This document shows, piece by piece, positions 1-7,372 of a stretch of DNA of 64,000 bases. The first letter of the stretch is position 1; every line of letters begins with the position of its first letter. This DNA comes from Nostoc sp. LEGE 12450 (lineage in GTDB: Bacteria > Cyanobacteriota > Cyanobacteriia > Cyanobacteriales > Nostocaceae): the NCBI RefSeq assembly GCF_015206895.1, contig NZ_JADEXU010000016.1:1-64000 (forward strand), read 5' to 3'. Position numbers and translations under genes: made by a program. The notes beneath the pieces are model-generated. The model was not told the origin of the DNA. It saw only the letters and a program-made list of their open reading frames with translations, and ran no database searches.

Positions 1-117
1 GAACATTTACGAACTAAGGTTGCTGAACTTCTAGCTCAACTTACCTCTGAAGTGGCTGCTTCCTTGACTAGCTATGATTTCATTTTGAATGCCCTATCTG
101 TCGCAAACATTTTTTGA
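1..117 (+). pseudogene. C-terminal tail of an IS630-type transposase (cut by window edge)
   Basis: The first 38 codons are open and end in TGA at 115-117. The translated end (ALSVANIF) is the usual C-terminus of cyanobacterial IS630-family DDE transposases. Only the tail is inside the window, so whether the gene is intact cannot be judged. It lies about 40 bp from the next insertion sequence, so the left edge of the window is a stack of mobile elements. Confidence 0.55.
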
Positions 118-176
118 ATTGGTATAAGGCAATACACTAAAGGTTATTGGTGTAGATAACGGGACTTAGACAAAAA

Positions 177-1571
177 TTAAGCCCAAATGTAGCCCAAACT
201 GGCTTTATAAGCAGCAAATACGTCACGATTAAGAGTTAGCCAATCAAAAAAGCGAAAAGACATAGCTGTTCGGAAGGCATCTATTGCTTCAGTAAAACTG
301 TTCAAAGGTTTCGAGGCCCACCTTCGTCTTAAACCTCCAGTCATCTGATGCCAAAGGATAAAAGTGTAGGCACAGAAAACTAAGATAAAATGTCGCATTA
401 GACTCTTTTTCTCTCTAACTTGGTATTCTTTTAGTCCTAACCATCCTTTGGCTTCTCGATAAAAAACTTCTACCCAATTTCTTTGAGAATATGTATTAAC
501 TATCCATTCTGGTGTGACAATTGATGAAGAAACATTAGTGATAAAATAATCGATATCAGTAGCTTGGCTGAAAGTCGCTGCGTTCATGACGATGGCAATG
601 TTTCGCTTTCCAACTAGCTGTGATGTCTCTATTTCTCTAGTTACTACCCATATTTTTTTCGGTTTGTCTAAGTTGAGTTGAATTTCTGTAAAAGCTTCTT
701 GAGGCAAGCTTTGTGCTAATTCATCTAACCTAATGTTTTGGGAAATACTATCTTTTTGATTAATAGTTACTTTGCGATTTTTTGCCAATCCTCCTAAATA
801 CTTTAATTGCCGTTTTTCTAACTCTAATAAAAATGATGTATTATTGCCATACCCAGCATCTACAATCACTATGCCTGGTTGATATCTTCTTTCGAGAGTT
901 CTGTCTATTAACTTGAGCGCTATTTCCGGTTTTTTCTCAAATTCTGGATCTTGTTTTCCTTCTGTTAAAGAATTAGCGTGCTGATATAACTCTATATCTA
1001 ATGGCAAACTTTTTCTTCCATCATATAAATGAGTTGTTACTACTACTATGCCATTATCTGTTTTACCTATCTCTCCAATGTATTGTCTTCCTACTCCATC
1101 CGTAAAATTACCACTTTTTCGATGACCAGAATCATCAATTATTAAGCTAAATCCTCTACTAATTCTCGTTTGACTACACTTGTTCATGATCTCTAAACGA
1201 CGCTCGTTGACCTGGTAACTAGACCAAGGTGCCTCAGTTAAGAAGTGGTGTAATCGGTGGTAAGTCACCCCTAGTAGTCTGCCAACCCAAAGATGCTAGG
1301 TGAGGTCTGGGGAAAGGGGAAAGGGGAAAGGTTAAGGGATTTAAAACCTTTCCCCCTTCCCCCTTTCCCTTTACCCCGCCAAGTGAACTTGGCGAACTAC
1401 TAGGGCGTTCTCTGCCATCTGGAATAGATTTTTTCTCTCACTTTCACCCAATAATCCCCCTATGTAGTGTCTAAACTCTCTTTTTTGAGCTTTATGAGTA
1501 AACACATCATCAAATCGTTGACACCATCTTTCAAAGCACGGAGGCATGGCTGCGGGGGTGGTTTCTTTCAT
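177..1571 (-). pseudogene. IS701-family DDE transposase split by a 129-bp insertion
   Basis: The N-terminal piece (1371-1571, starting MKETTPAAMPPCFERW) and the C-terminal piece (177-1268, resuming VTYHRLHHFLTEAPW) are two parts of one transposase. Codons run ...AENAL up to a CTAG, then foreign DNA, then a second CTAG and GVTYHR. Removing the insert and one CTAG restores an unbroken frame of about 421 residues, the expected size for this family. The C-terminal part keeps the conserved block around IIDDSGHRKSG. As it stands the N-terminal piece runs into a stop inside the insert and the C-terminal piece has no proper start, so the gene should be inactive. Confidence 0.85.
1271..1403. repeat. 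MITE-like element with CTAG duplication inside the transposase
   Basis: The element is bounded by CTAG at 1271-1274 and 1400-1403, with terminal inverted repeats TAGTCTGCCAA / TTGGCGAACTA just inside. Its interior has G-rich and C-rich arms (GGGGAAAGG repeats at 1309-1332, CCCCTTTCCC-like at 1347-1376) that can fold on each other, plus a second palindrome around GCCAAGTGAACTTGGC. It encodes nothing. Its GGTCTGGGGAAAGG core recurs, in the opposite orientation, in the element at 55639-55766. Confidence 0.75.
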
Positions 1572-1662
1572 GAGCTTCTTTCAACGTGAAAGCTATGCTA
1601 GTTAAGTATTCTACTCTTTTTTGCTCTCCTATTTTGTTTAAGTCCCGATAATTGGTTTTTCA

Positions 1663-1685
1663 AGACGCGATAAATCGCCGTCTCT
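1663..1685. repeat. Short palindromic intergenic repeat (GACGCGATAAATCGCCGTC)
   Basis: AGACG-CGATAAATCG-CCGTCT forms an imperfect palindrome followed by CTACATGAGCGATAAATTGCG, a partial second copy. Repeats of this form are widespread between genes in Nostoc-type genomes. No gene is visible between 1572 and 1796. Confidence 0.5.
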
Positions 1686-1796
1686 ACATGAGCGATAAAT
1701 TGCGTTTCTAAATGAGGGTTTTGGGCTGATCTGAACTGTATTGTCTTATATCTCACCCGTTTCAGTGGGAGGCTTAGGGCGAAAAAGCTAAAAACT

Positions 1797-2786
1797 TCAA
1801 CATTTGTACCTTTGCCATGCAGACTCGACTATTTCAGAAATGATTGCTGTGTATGTCACACCACCCAAACGTCCCATAATTGGTAAGTCTGAGCGGATAT
1901 GATGTAGCCCTGGTAATGGGTTAACCTCCATAAAATGTAAGGTTCCATGAAAATCGCAGCGCAAATCCACGCGAGCAGCATCACGGCAACCAAGGGTATG
2001 GTAAGCATCCAGCGCCAGCTGCCTTGCCTGTGCTGCCAGTGGTTCGGGATCTATGAGCAAACGATAAGATACGCGTTCCAAATACTCATCCTTGTTGAGG
2101 GTGGTATAAGCAGAGGTTTCCGCTTGATCTGTAAAAATTACTTCCATCACACCTACTACCCGTGAGTTACTGCCGTTGGCAACAATACCCACTGTTAGTT
2201 CTCGACCGGGAAGAAAGGTTTCTACGAGTATTGGTTGCGGAAAAAGTTCGCGTAATAATTCATAAGTATTTACTAGCTCTTTGCGTTCTTTGACAAGAGA
2301 ACGCCCAGTTACGCCTTTAGAACTGCCCTCCGCTACAGGCTTGAGGAAAAGTGGCATTGGCAATGACACGGCTATTGCTTCTGCGGTATTACTCACCACT
2401 TCAAAGGGGGCTGTCGGCAAACCGCGATCGCGCACCACTCTTTTCGCCAGCGCCTTGTCTAGCGTTAAGGCGCACGTGAGCGGATCGGAAAAGGTATAAG
2501 GTTGAGCGAATAATTCGCAGACTGCCGGGACTTGGGCTTCACGAGAGCGACCTTTCAAACCCTCAGCAATATTGAAAACCAGATCCCAGCGATCGCCTTT
2601 TGCTAACCGCAAAGCAAGTTCTCTACCATTACCGATACGTTCAACCTGATGACCTAACTGAAATAGTGCAGCTTCCAGCCCGATGATAGTTTCTTCATCG
2701 TCGAACTCCATCACCTCAGAGGCACTGAAACCAGCCTTAAGGTAGTCTGCTTTCAGGTCATAACACAAACCAATGAATAACCCCAT
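1797..2786 (-). CDS. ATP-grasp ligase, D-Ala-D-Ala ligase-like
   Basis: This 329-residue protein has the layout of the D-alanine-D-alanine ligase branch of the ATP-grasp fold: an N-terminal domain with WDLVFNIAEG, a central lid with PLFLKPVAEGSSKG, and a C-terminal metal/ATP site with CRDAARVDLR and HFMEVNPLPG. Such enzymes activate a carboxylate with ATP and join it to an amine. It starts only 4 bp after the stop of the KamA-type aminomutase at 2791-3981, so the two are almost certainly one operon. A housekeeping Ddl is less likely in this setting; a peptide or amide ligase acting on the beta-amino acid made by the partner fits better. The substrate is unknown. Confidence 0.8.
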   Translation of the reverse strand: MGLFIGLCYDLKADYLKAGFSASEVMEFDDEETIIGLEAALFQLGHQVERIGNGRELALRLAKGDRWDLVFNIAEGLKGRSREAQVPAVCELFAQPYTFSDPLTCALTLDKALAKRVVRDRGLPTAPFEVVSNTAEAIAVSLPMPLFLKPVAEGSSKGVTGRSLVKERKELVNTYELLRELFPQPILVETFLPGRELTVGIVANGSNSRVVGVMEVIFTDQAETSAYTTLNKDEYLERVSYRLLIDPEPLAAQARQLALDAYHTLGCRDAARVDLRCDFHGTLHFMEVNPLPGLHHIRSDLPIMGRLGGVTYTAIISEIVESAWQRYKC

Positions 2787-2790
2787 AGCC

Positions 2791-3981
2791 CTACTCCACT
2801 GGATCTACATAAGTGTATGTCTGACCTGCCCAATTTCGCACTGTAGCTGTGCCCTGCTCATAAGCAAGTAAAGTCTCAGCTTGAATCGGGACTTTGCCAC
2901 CACCACCAGGGGCATCAATTACATAGGTTGGTACAGCATAGCCAGTGGTATGACCACGTAATTTAGAAATTAAATCAAGCCCAGTTTGCACACTCGTTCG
3001 CAGATGTGCAGTACCAACAACTGGATCGCATTGGTAAAGATAATAAGGTCGCACGCGCAGCTTGAGAAGACCGTGAAACAACTGCTTGAGTGCCTGTTCC
3101 GAGTCATTCACACCTTTTAACAGCACGGTTTGACTGCCTAGAGGAATGCCGCCATCAGCTAGGCGATCGCAAGCTTGTGCCACTTCTGGGGTAAGTTCTC
3201 GCACGTGACAAAAGTGCAAAGACAGCCACACACGATGTTTACGAAGTAAGGCAACTAGTTCTGGTGTAATTCGCTGCGGCAAAAAGCTCGGCACACGAGA
3301 ACCAATTCGGATAAATTCAATATGCCTAATGGCACGCAGCCGTCCAAGCAAATTGTCTAAAGGTTCATCAGACATCAACAGAGGATCGCCACCAGAAATT
3401 AGTACATCACGAATCTCAGTGTGTTCCTCCAGATAAGCGGCGATCGCATCCAAGCGCCGGGTTAATGGGTACATCTCACCTTGGCTCACCAAACGAGAGC
3501 GAGTACAGTAACGACAATACGCAGCGCAAGTGTCTAGAGCAAGCAGCAACACCCGGTCAGGGTAGCGATGTACGAGTCCTGGTACTGGAGTGTCGTTATC
3601 TTCACCGCATGGATCTACCATGTCTGCTGTATTAACTATTAGTTCTTCTTGCCGTGGAATCACTTGTAAGCGTAGTGGGCAAAAGGGGTCTTCTGGATTG
3701 AGTAGTGATGCAAAGTATGGAGTTACGGCTACAGCAAACTTCTCTGGTGCGATTAAAAGTCCCTGTTCTTCGGTAACACTCAGTCTTAATAATCGCTGAA
3801 AGTGTTCCAGCTTAGTCAACCGATGCCGCATTTGCCAGCGCCAATCGTTCCAGCGTTCCTGGTTGTAAGTCTCTCCCAAAATCTGACAGATTTCTTCACA
3901 CCGAACATCGGTTACTAAAGGATCTAAAGTAGTGTTTTTGAGCATGATTAGAACTAAATTAAGCTGAGAATGATAAATCAA
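2791..3981 (-). CDS. KamA-family radical SAM aminomutase
   Basis: This 396-residue protein matches the lysine/glutamate 2,3-aminomutase family. The radical SAM cysteines are C152, C156 and C159 (TCAAYCRYC), and the PLP-binding lysine lies in the APGGGGK motif near residue 363. Family members shift an alpha-amino group to the beta carbon using S-adenosylmethionine, a 4Fe-4S cluster and PLP. The amino-acid substrate cannot be fixed from sequence. An alternative start at Met13 (3945) would remove a short hydrophobic stretch and is plausible. The gene is directly followed by an ATP-grasp ligase, suggesting that the beta-amino acid is built into a small peptide or amide. Confidence 0.85.
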   Translation of the reverse strand: MIYHSQLNLVLIMLKNTTLDPLVTDVRCEEICQILGETYNQERWNDWRWQMRHRLTKLEHFQRLLRLSVTEEQGLLIAPEKFAVAVTPYFASLLNPEDPFCPLRLQVIPRQEELIVNTADMVDPCGEDNDTPVPGLVHRYPDRVLLLALDTCAAYCRYCTRSRLVSQGEMYPLTRRLDAIAAYLEEHTEIRDVLISGGDPLLMSDEPLDNLLGRLRAIRHIEFIRIGSRVPSFLPQRITPELVALLRKHRVWLSLHFCHVRELTPEVAQACDRLADGGIPLGSQTVLLKGVNDSEQALKQLFHGLLKLRVRPYYLYQCDPVVGTAHLRTSVQTGLDLISKLRGHTTGYAVPTYVIDAPGGGGKVPIQAETLLAYEQGTATVRNWAGQTYTYVDPVE

Positions 3982-4585
3982 TCACCACAGCCTAGCTTGC
4001 ATTTATCATAAGTCCTGCGATCGCACTCGTCACAATCTATACCCGGAATAGGTTTCGGGCATTTTTGACAGGTTATTTTTTGATACAGTGTCAATACTTC
4101 TCGGGTTTTGGGGAAAAAGCATCTATGCCTTCTCACTAGACATCGTACTCAAAAACTTAGGAATGCGATCGCTATTATCCCCAATGCAATCTGGTTCACT
4201 GAATGCCAAAATTCGTTTCACAAGTTCTTTTGTTAGAAAAGTGACTGTTGAGGGAAAACTTAAAGCGAGACTTGGTGTAGAGACAGTGGCTGTAATTCGT
4301 CAGTCCCTGTATCTAGCCTAAATGCTTTAAGTGTCAGATATTCCAATCTTAATCACCTTTTGATATCTTCCGATTAACGAAGGTGAAACCAGGAGAACAT
4401 CTTCCTATTGTGCGTATTCTACGGAAAAATTTTACAGATTTACTACTGCGGCAAAGGATTGTAATTTCCGTTAGTACCGATATTGCTGAAGGCTAATTTG
4501 GTAGTGGATCTGCATTTTCCACCAAATTCTCCCAATCCCCAATTCAACAACTTATTTTAAATTGTAATACTTGAAGTAGACACCA
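3982..4585. other. Intergenic region, about 600 bp, with degenerate sequence
   Basis: No convincing gene is seen here. A 77-codon frame at 4088-4321 has no recognisable motif and begins inside a repeat relic. A second short frame ending near 4495 (KPGEHLPIVRIL...) might be gene debris, but I cannot identify it. The region should hold the promoter of the downstream MscS-like gene; no clear -35/-10 pair was recognised. Confidence 0.5.
4092..4113 (+). repeat. Solo end of the MITE-like element seen at 55.6 kb
   Basis: CAATACTTCTCGGGTTTTGG GG at this position matches the left end of the element at 55638-55659 with one substitution. The rest of the element is not visible, so this looks like a decayed copy. 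Confidence 0.5.
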
Positions 4586-6241
4586 ATGAATTATATTCTG
4601 ATCGCCAAAGCAGCAGAATCTGCATCAAAATCTTCAACACCTCCGGCTTTTCCAACGAGCGCACAAATTAGCTCTTGCTTCTATACATTCGGCGTATCCA
4701 TAGTTGTTGCCTTTGTACTTTACATATTACTGTTCTATCTACTGCGATCGTTTCTTCGCCGCACAGAAAAAGATACAGCCGTGTTTATCCTTGGGATGTT
4801 ACAAATCCCTGTAATCGTTATTTTTATCCTTGCAAGTCTAAAACTCTCGCTGACTCAACTAGAAACCAAAGGAATTATTAATTGGATTGATCGAGGACTC
4901 ACGGCTTGTCTAATTCTTGCTTTGACTTATGGTATAAATGTGTTGTTTACCGAAGCAGCAATTTACTACTTAAAAGTCTATGCTCGTAAAACTGAGGCTG
5001 TTTGGGATGACGTATTAATTCCATTACTCCAAAATTTTATCCCAGTCATCACTTACGTAATTGGAATATCTCTCTTTTTTACTACTCTTGGGGTTGATTT
5101 AACAGGAATTGGGTTAGCCATCGGTAGTATTACTGTAGTGTTAGGATTGGCAGTAAAAGATATTTTAAGCGATTTTTTTAGTGGTTTGGTTTTGTTAGTT
5201 GATACACCTTTTAGATTTGGAGATGTCATCTCCATGCCAGATGGTTCAATTGCAATTATCAAACATATTGGTATCAGAGTAACCAAGCTATATTTGATTA
5301 ACGAGCATTGCGAGGTATATATACCAAACACAACTTTAGGAGGTCAAAATATAGTCAATCTTAGCCGTCCGACAACTCACTATGCTTATACAATTCAAGT
5401 GTCAGTTAGAGTTGATGCGGATGCAATTGTAGCAACAAATATTCTCAAACAAATTATCGTTGGTCATCCAGACACATTAGGTAATCTTGATGAAAAACTT
5501 CAACATTTGGACAGTTTTGCTGCATTGAGAGAAGCAGAAGGTGATAAATTATCAAAAAAAGAAGCTGGACGAATACGTTTATTAGTTGAAAAAGATGTTA
5601 ACAGCCAACTTAAAAAAATTGAACAAGCATTTGAAGATTTTGTTAGAGAAGTGAAGAAGATAGAAAAAGGTGGATTGAATTCAGAAGAGCTGGGAAATTT
5701 ACAGAAAAATTATCTTGAAATATTGAGTTTTGTAGGACTGGTAGCTATTACAGAACGTAAGGGAAATAAAGGAAAATGGGTGCGATCGCGTCTAGAAGAA
5801 CAAGTACAGACTGAAAAACCAACTCTAATTAGCTTGATTCGCCAATGGTATCAAACTTGGTTAAAAGACCCAGACTTAGTAATTGAAGACCAACATCTTT
5901 TACCAGATGAATGGGAGCAGAAAATTGAACTGATGAAAATTAAATTAAATAAATTATTTCAGAAAATTTTAAATCCAGGCGTAGATGAAAGCAGATTAGA
6001 TGACTACTCATTAAAATTTGTCGAATGGCTACATGAGAGTTTTAAAGAGTCTAATACTGCCTGGAAAGAGCCACAAGTTCAGCTAACTGATATCCAAGGC
6101 TCTGGTATGCAATTTTCTGTGAGATTCTACGTTGATAATATTCAGTTAGAACATTGGCGGCGTGGAAACCGCATCCAAAATGAGGTGCGTCGAGAGATGG
6201 TACGGCGCTTAAGACAGGCTTATATCTACACATTAGGATGA
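4586..6241 (+). CDS. MscS-family mechanosensitive channel
   Basis: This 551-residue membrane protein has an N-terminal hydrophobic helix (about residues 30-55), further helices to about 185, and then the MscS signature: a pore-lining helix rich in G and A (IGLAIGSITVVLGLAVKD) followed by the beta domain (PFRFGDVISMPDG...YIPNTTL). The last 270 residues form a charged, mostly helical cytoplasmic extension longer than in E. coli MscS. Such channels open under membrane tension and release small solutes. It is a single gene, flanked by a degenerate spacer and by a convergent truncated gene, and shows no link to the biosynthetic cluster. Confidence 0.85.
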   Translation: MNYILIAKAAESASKSSTPPAFPTSAQISSCFYTFGVSIVVAFVLYILLFYLLRSFLRRTEKDTAVFILGMLQIPVIVIFILASLKLSLTQLETKGIINWIDRGLTACLILALTYGINVLFTEAAIYYLKVYARKTEAVWDDVLIPLLQNFIPVITYVIGISLFFTTLGVDLTGIGLAIGSITVVLGLAVKDILSDFFSGLVLLVDTPFRFGDVISMPDGSIAIIKHIGIRVTKLYLINEHCEVYIPNTTLGGQNIVNLSRPTTHYAYTIQVSVRVDADAIVATNILKQIIVGHPDTLGNLDEKLQHLDSFAALREAEGDKLSKKEAGRIRLLVEKDVNSQLKKIEQAFEDFVREVKKIEKGGLNSEELGNLQKNYLEILSFVGLVAITERKGNKGKWVRSRLEEQVQTEKPTLISLIRQWYQTWLKDPDLVIEDQHLLPDEWEQKIELMKIKLNKLFQKILNPGVDESRLDDYSLKFVEWLHESFKESNTAWKEPQVQLTDIQGSGMQFSVRFYVDNIQLEHWRRGNRIQNEVRREMVRRLRQAYIYTLG

Positions 6242-6286
6242 TCTACGCGATACTTTATCTTGAGTGAGTGCCTTACTGTTCCTCTA

Positions 6287-6829
6287 TCAAACAATTGTCG
6301 ATAGCTGTTTTGCAAAATAGGACTGGTAGAGTCCGTAACGAGGTAAAACGCGATCGCCCTCAAAGCGAATTAATCCCAAACCTTCAAGCTTGTAAGTATC
6401 AATAGGATTAAGAGAAATACCTTGCTTTGCTGCCAGAATTTCACCATAAGTCTTTGCCAGTCTAGGATTTTCTTGCAGTTTGATCAACTGTCGCCATAAA
6501 TGATCGCGGTAGATGCCACCATTAGCGATCGCATCCTCTATTATTTCTTGCAAGGTCATTTCTTGAGACCTAAGATAGTACAAACTAATCTGAATTAGTG
6601 CTGGATGTCCCCCTACTAGTGACATTAGTTGGGCAAAATCCTTAGCTTTAAACGAGTCTAAACCATACCGCCTAGCTAAATCTTCTACTTGTGGTTGAGT
6701 AAAATCGTTCAGACGAATAGGTAGACCAATATTAAAAGGAGAGAGGTTAATATCCATAGAGATGTACTCTTCGGTTGAGTAAACCATTACTAACCTCAGC
6801 TTTTGCGGTGAGAACAATTTCCATAGCAT
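6287..6829 (-). pseudogene. Truncated AAA-like domain protein (C-terminal part only)
   Basis: From about residue 12 onward the 180-residue frame resembles the C-terminal third of the cyanobacterial AAA-like (AAA_35-type) proteins: LRLVMVYSTEEYI, SPFNIGLPIRL, a winged-helix-like stretch and the GLGLIRFEGDRVLPRYGLY end. The Walker A and B parts that should precede it are missing. The first codons overlap a transposase scrap in another frame, so the gene was cut by a mobile-element event near 6805. It is probably not functional. Confidence 0.7.
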
Positions 6830-7040
6830 CGTGTAAATTATTAGATTTGAGCAACAGCTTGCGAATTCTGCTTTTTAAAGTCGCCCAACACTTTTCAATC
6901 GGATTGAGGTCTGGCGAATAAGGCAGCAGGTAGACTAGCTGACAAAAAATCGTCCCTTATAAGCACTGGGTGTACCCCAAACACATCGGTTTGAGGCTAA
7001 ACGCAGCAACAGGTCTACCTTATCTTCATGACTATAGCTA
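6800..7040 (-). pseudogene. Mosaic of two transposase fragments
   Basis: On the minus strand, 6800-6960 reads QLVYLLPYSPDLNPIEKCWA, the DDE C-terminal block of IS630-type transposases. Just upstream, 6960-7040 reads in another frame HEDKVDLLLRLASNRCVWG, resembling the middle of a different cyanobacterial transposase family. Neither is complete. They lie between the truncated AAA-like gene and the first biosynthetic gene, and mark an old recombination border. Confidence 0.55.
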
Positions 7041-7046
7041 TATCTG

Positions 7047-7080
7047 CTTAACTTTCTTAACTTTCTTAACTTTCTTAACT
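7047..7080. repeat. 9-bp tandem repeat CTTAACTTT, nearly four copies
   Basis: CTTAACTTT is repeated three times, followed by CTTAACTG. The array lies about 290 bp upstream of the first NRPS gene. Short tandem repeats like this are prone to slippage. No regulatory role is shown. Confidence 0.85.
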
Positions 7081-7372
7081 GTTTTATTGAATGTCTTCTT
7101 AAATGTCTTAACTGGTATTGTGTTTTATTTAAAAAACTGAGATTATCTGTTTATTGAATAATTAGAAAATATAAATCATTTTTTTGATTACTTATTTTAA
7201 GACTGCTTTAAATGCTTTTATTATTGCATAATTTCTTTTCATATATAGGACTCATATCTGATTTTTGAACAAACCTTCAGACAAAACCCTGACAGAATAG
7301 GCTTTTCAATCTCAGTATGTTTTCAGAAATCAAATCGGAGTTTTATAAAAGTAATTACTGAGAATAAGTTTT
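7081..7372 (+). promoter_or_regulatory. AT-rich leader upstream of the NRPS operon
   Basis: This 290-bp, strongly AT-rich stretch contains no gene and precedes the start codon of the first NRPS. By position it should carry the promoter of the biosynthetic operon. I could not identify a specific operator or promoter box. A weak purine-rich stretch (GAGAATAAG) precedes the ATG. Confidence 0.3.

Larger units (their letters stand above)
156..1651 (-). mobile_element. IS701-like insertion sequence, internally interrupted
   Basis: The two ends carry matching inverted repeats: CGGGACTTAGACAAAA at 160-175, and its near-perfect complement, reading CGGGACTTAAACAAAA, at 1632-1647. Between them lies one transposase reading frame on the minus strand, broken by a small inserted element at 1271-1403. 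The outer ends are set only to within a few bases and no target duplication is certain. The broken transposase suggests this copy cannot move by itself. Confidence 0.7.

Noticed and set aside
1797-3981. Aminomutase-ligase pair as part of the peptide cluster
   Set aside because: Separated by transposon scars and MscS and on the other strand; no chemical need for it in the proposed product.
4088-4321. 77-codon open frame in the 4-kb spacer
   Set aside because: No recognisable motif, begins in a repeat relic, no ribosome site; treated as chance.
7047-7080. Possible CRISPR-like array
   Set aside because: The 9-bp units are directly adjacent with no spacers.
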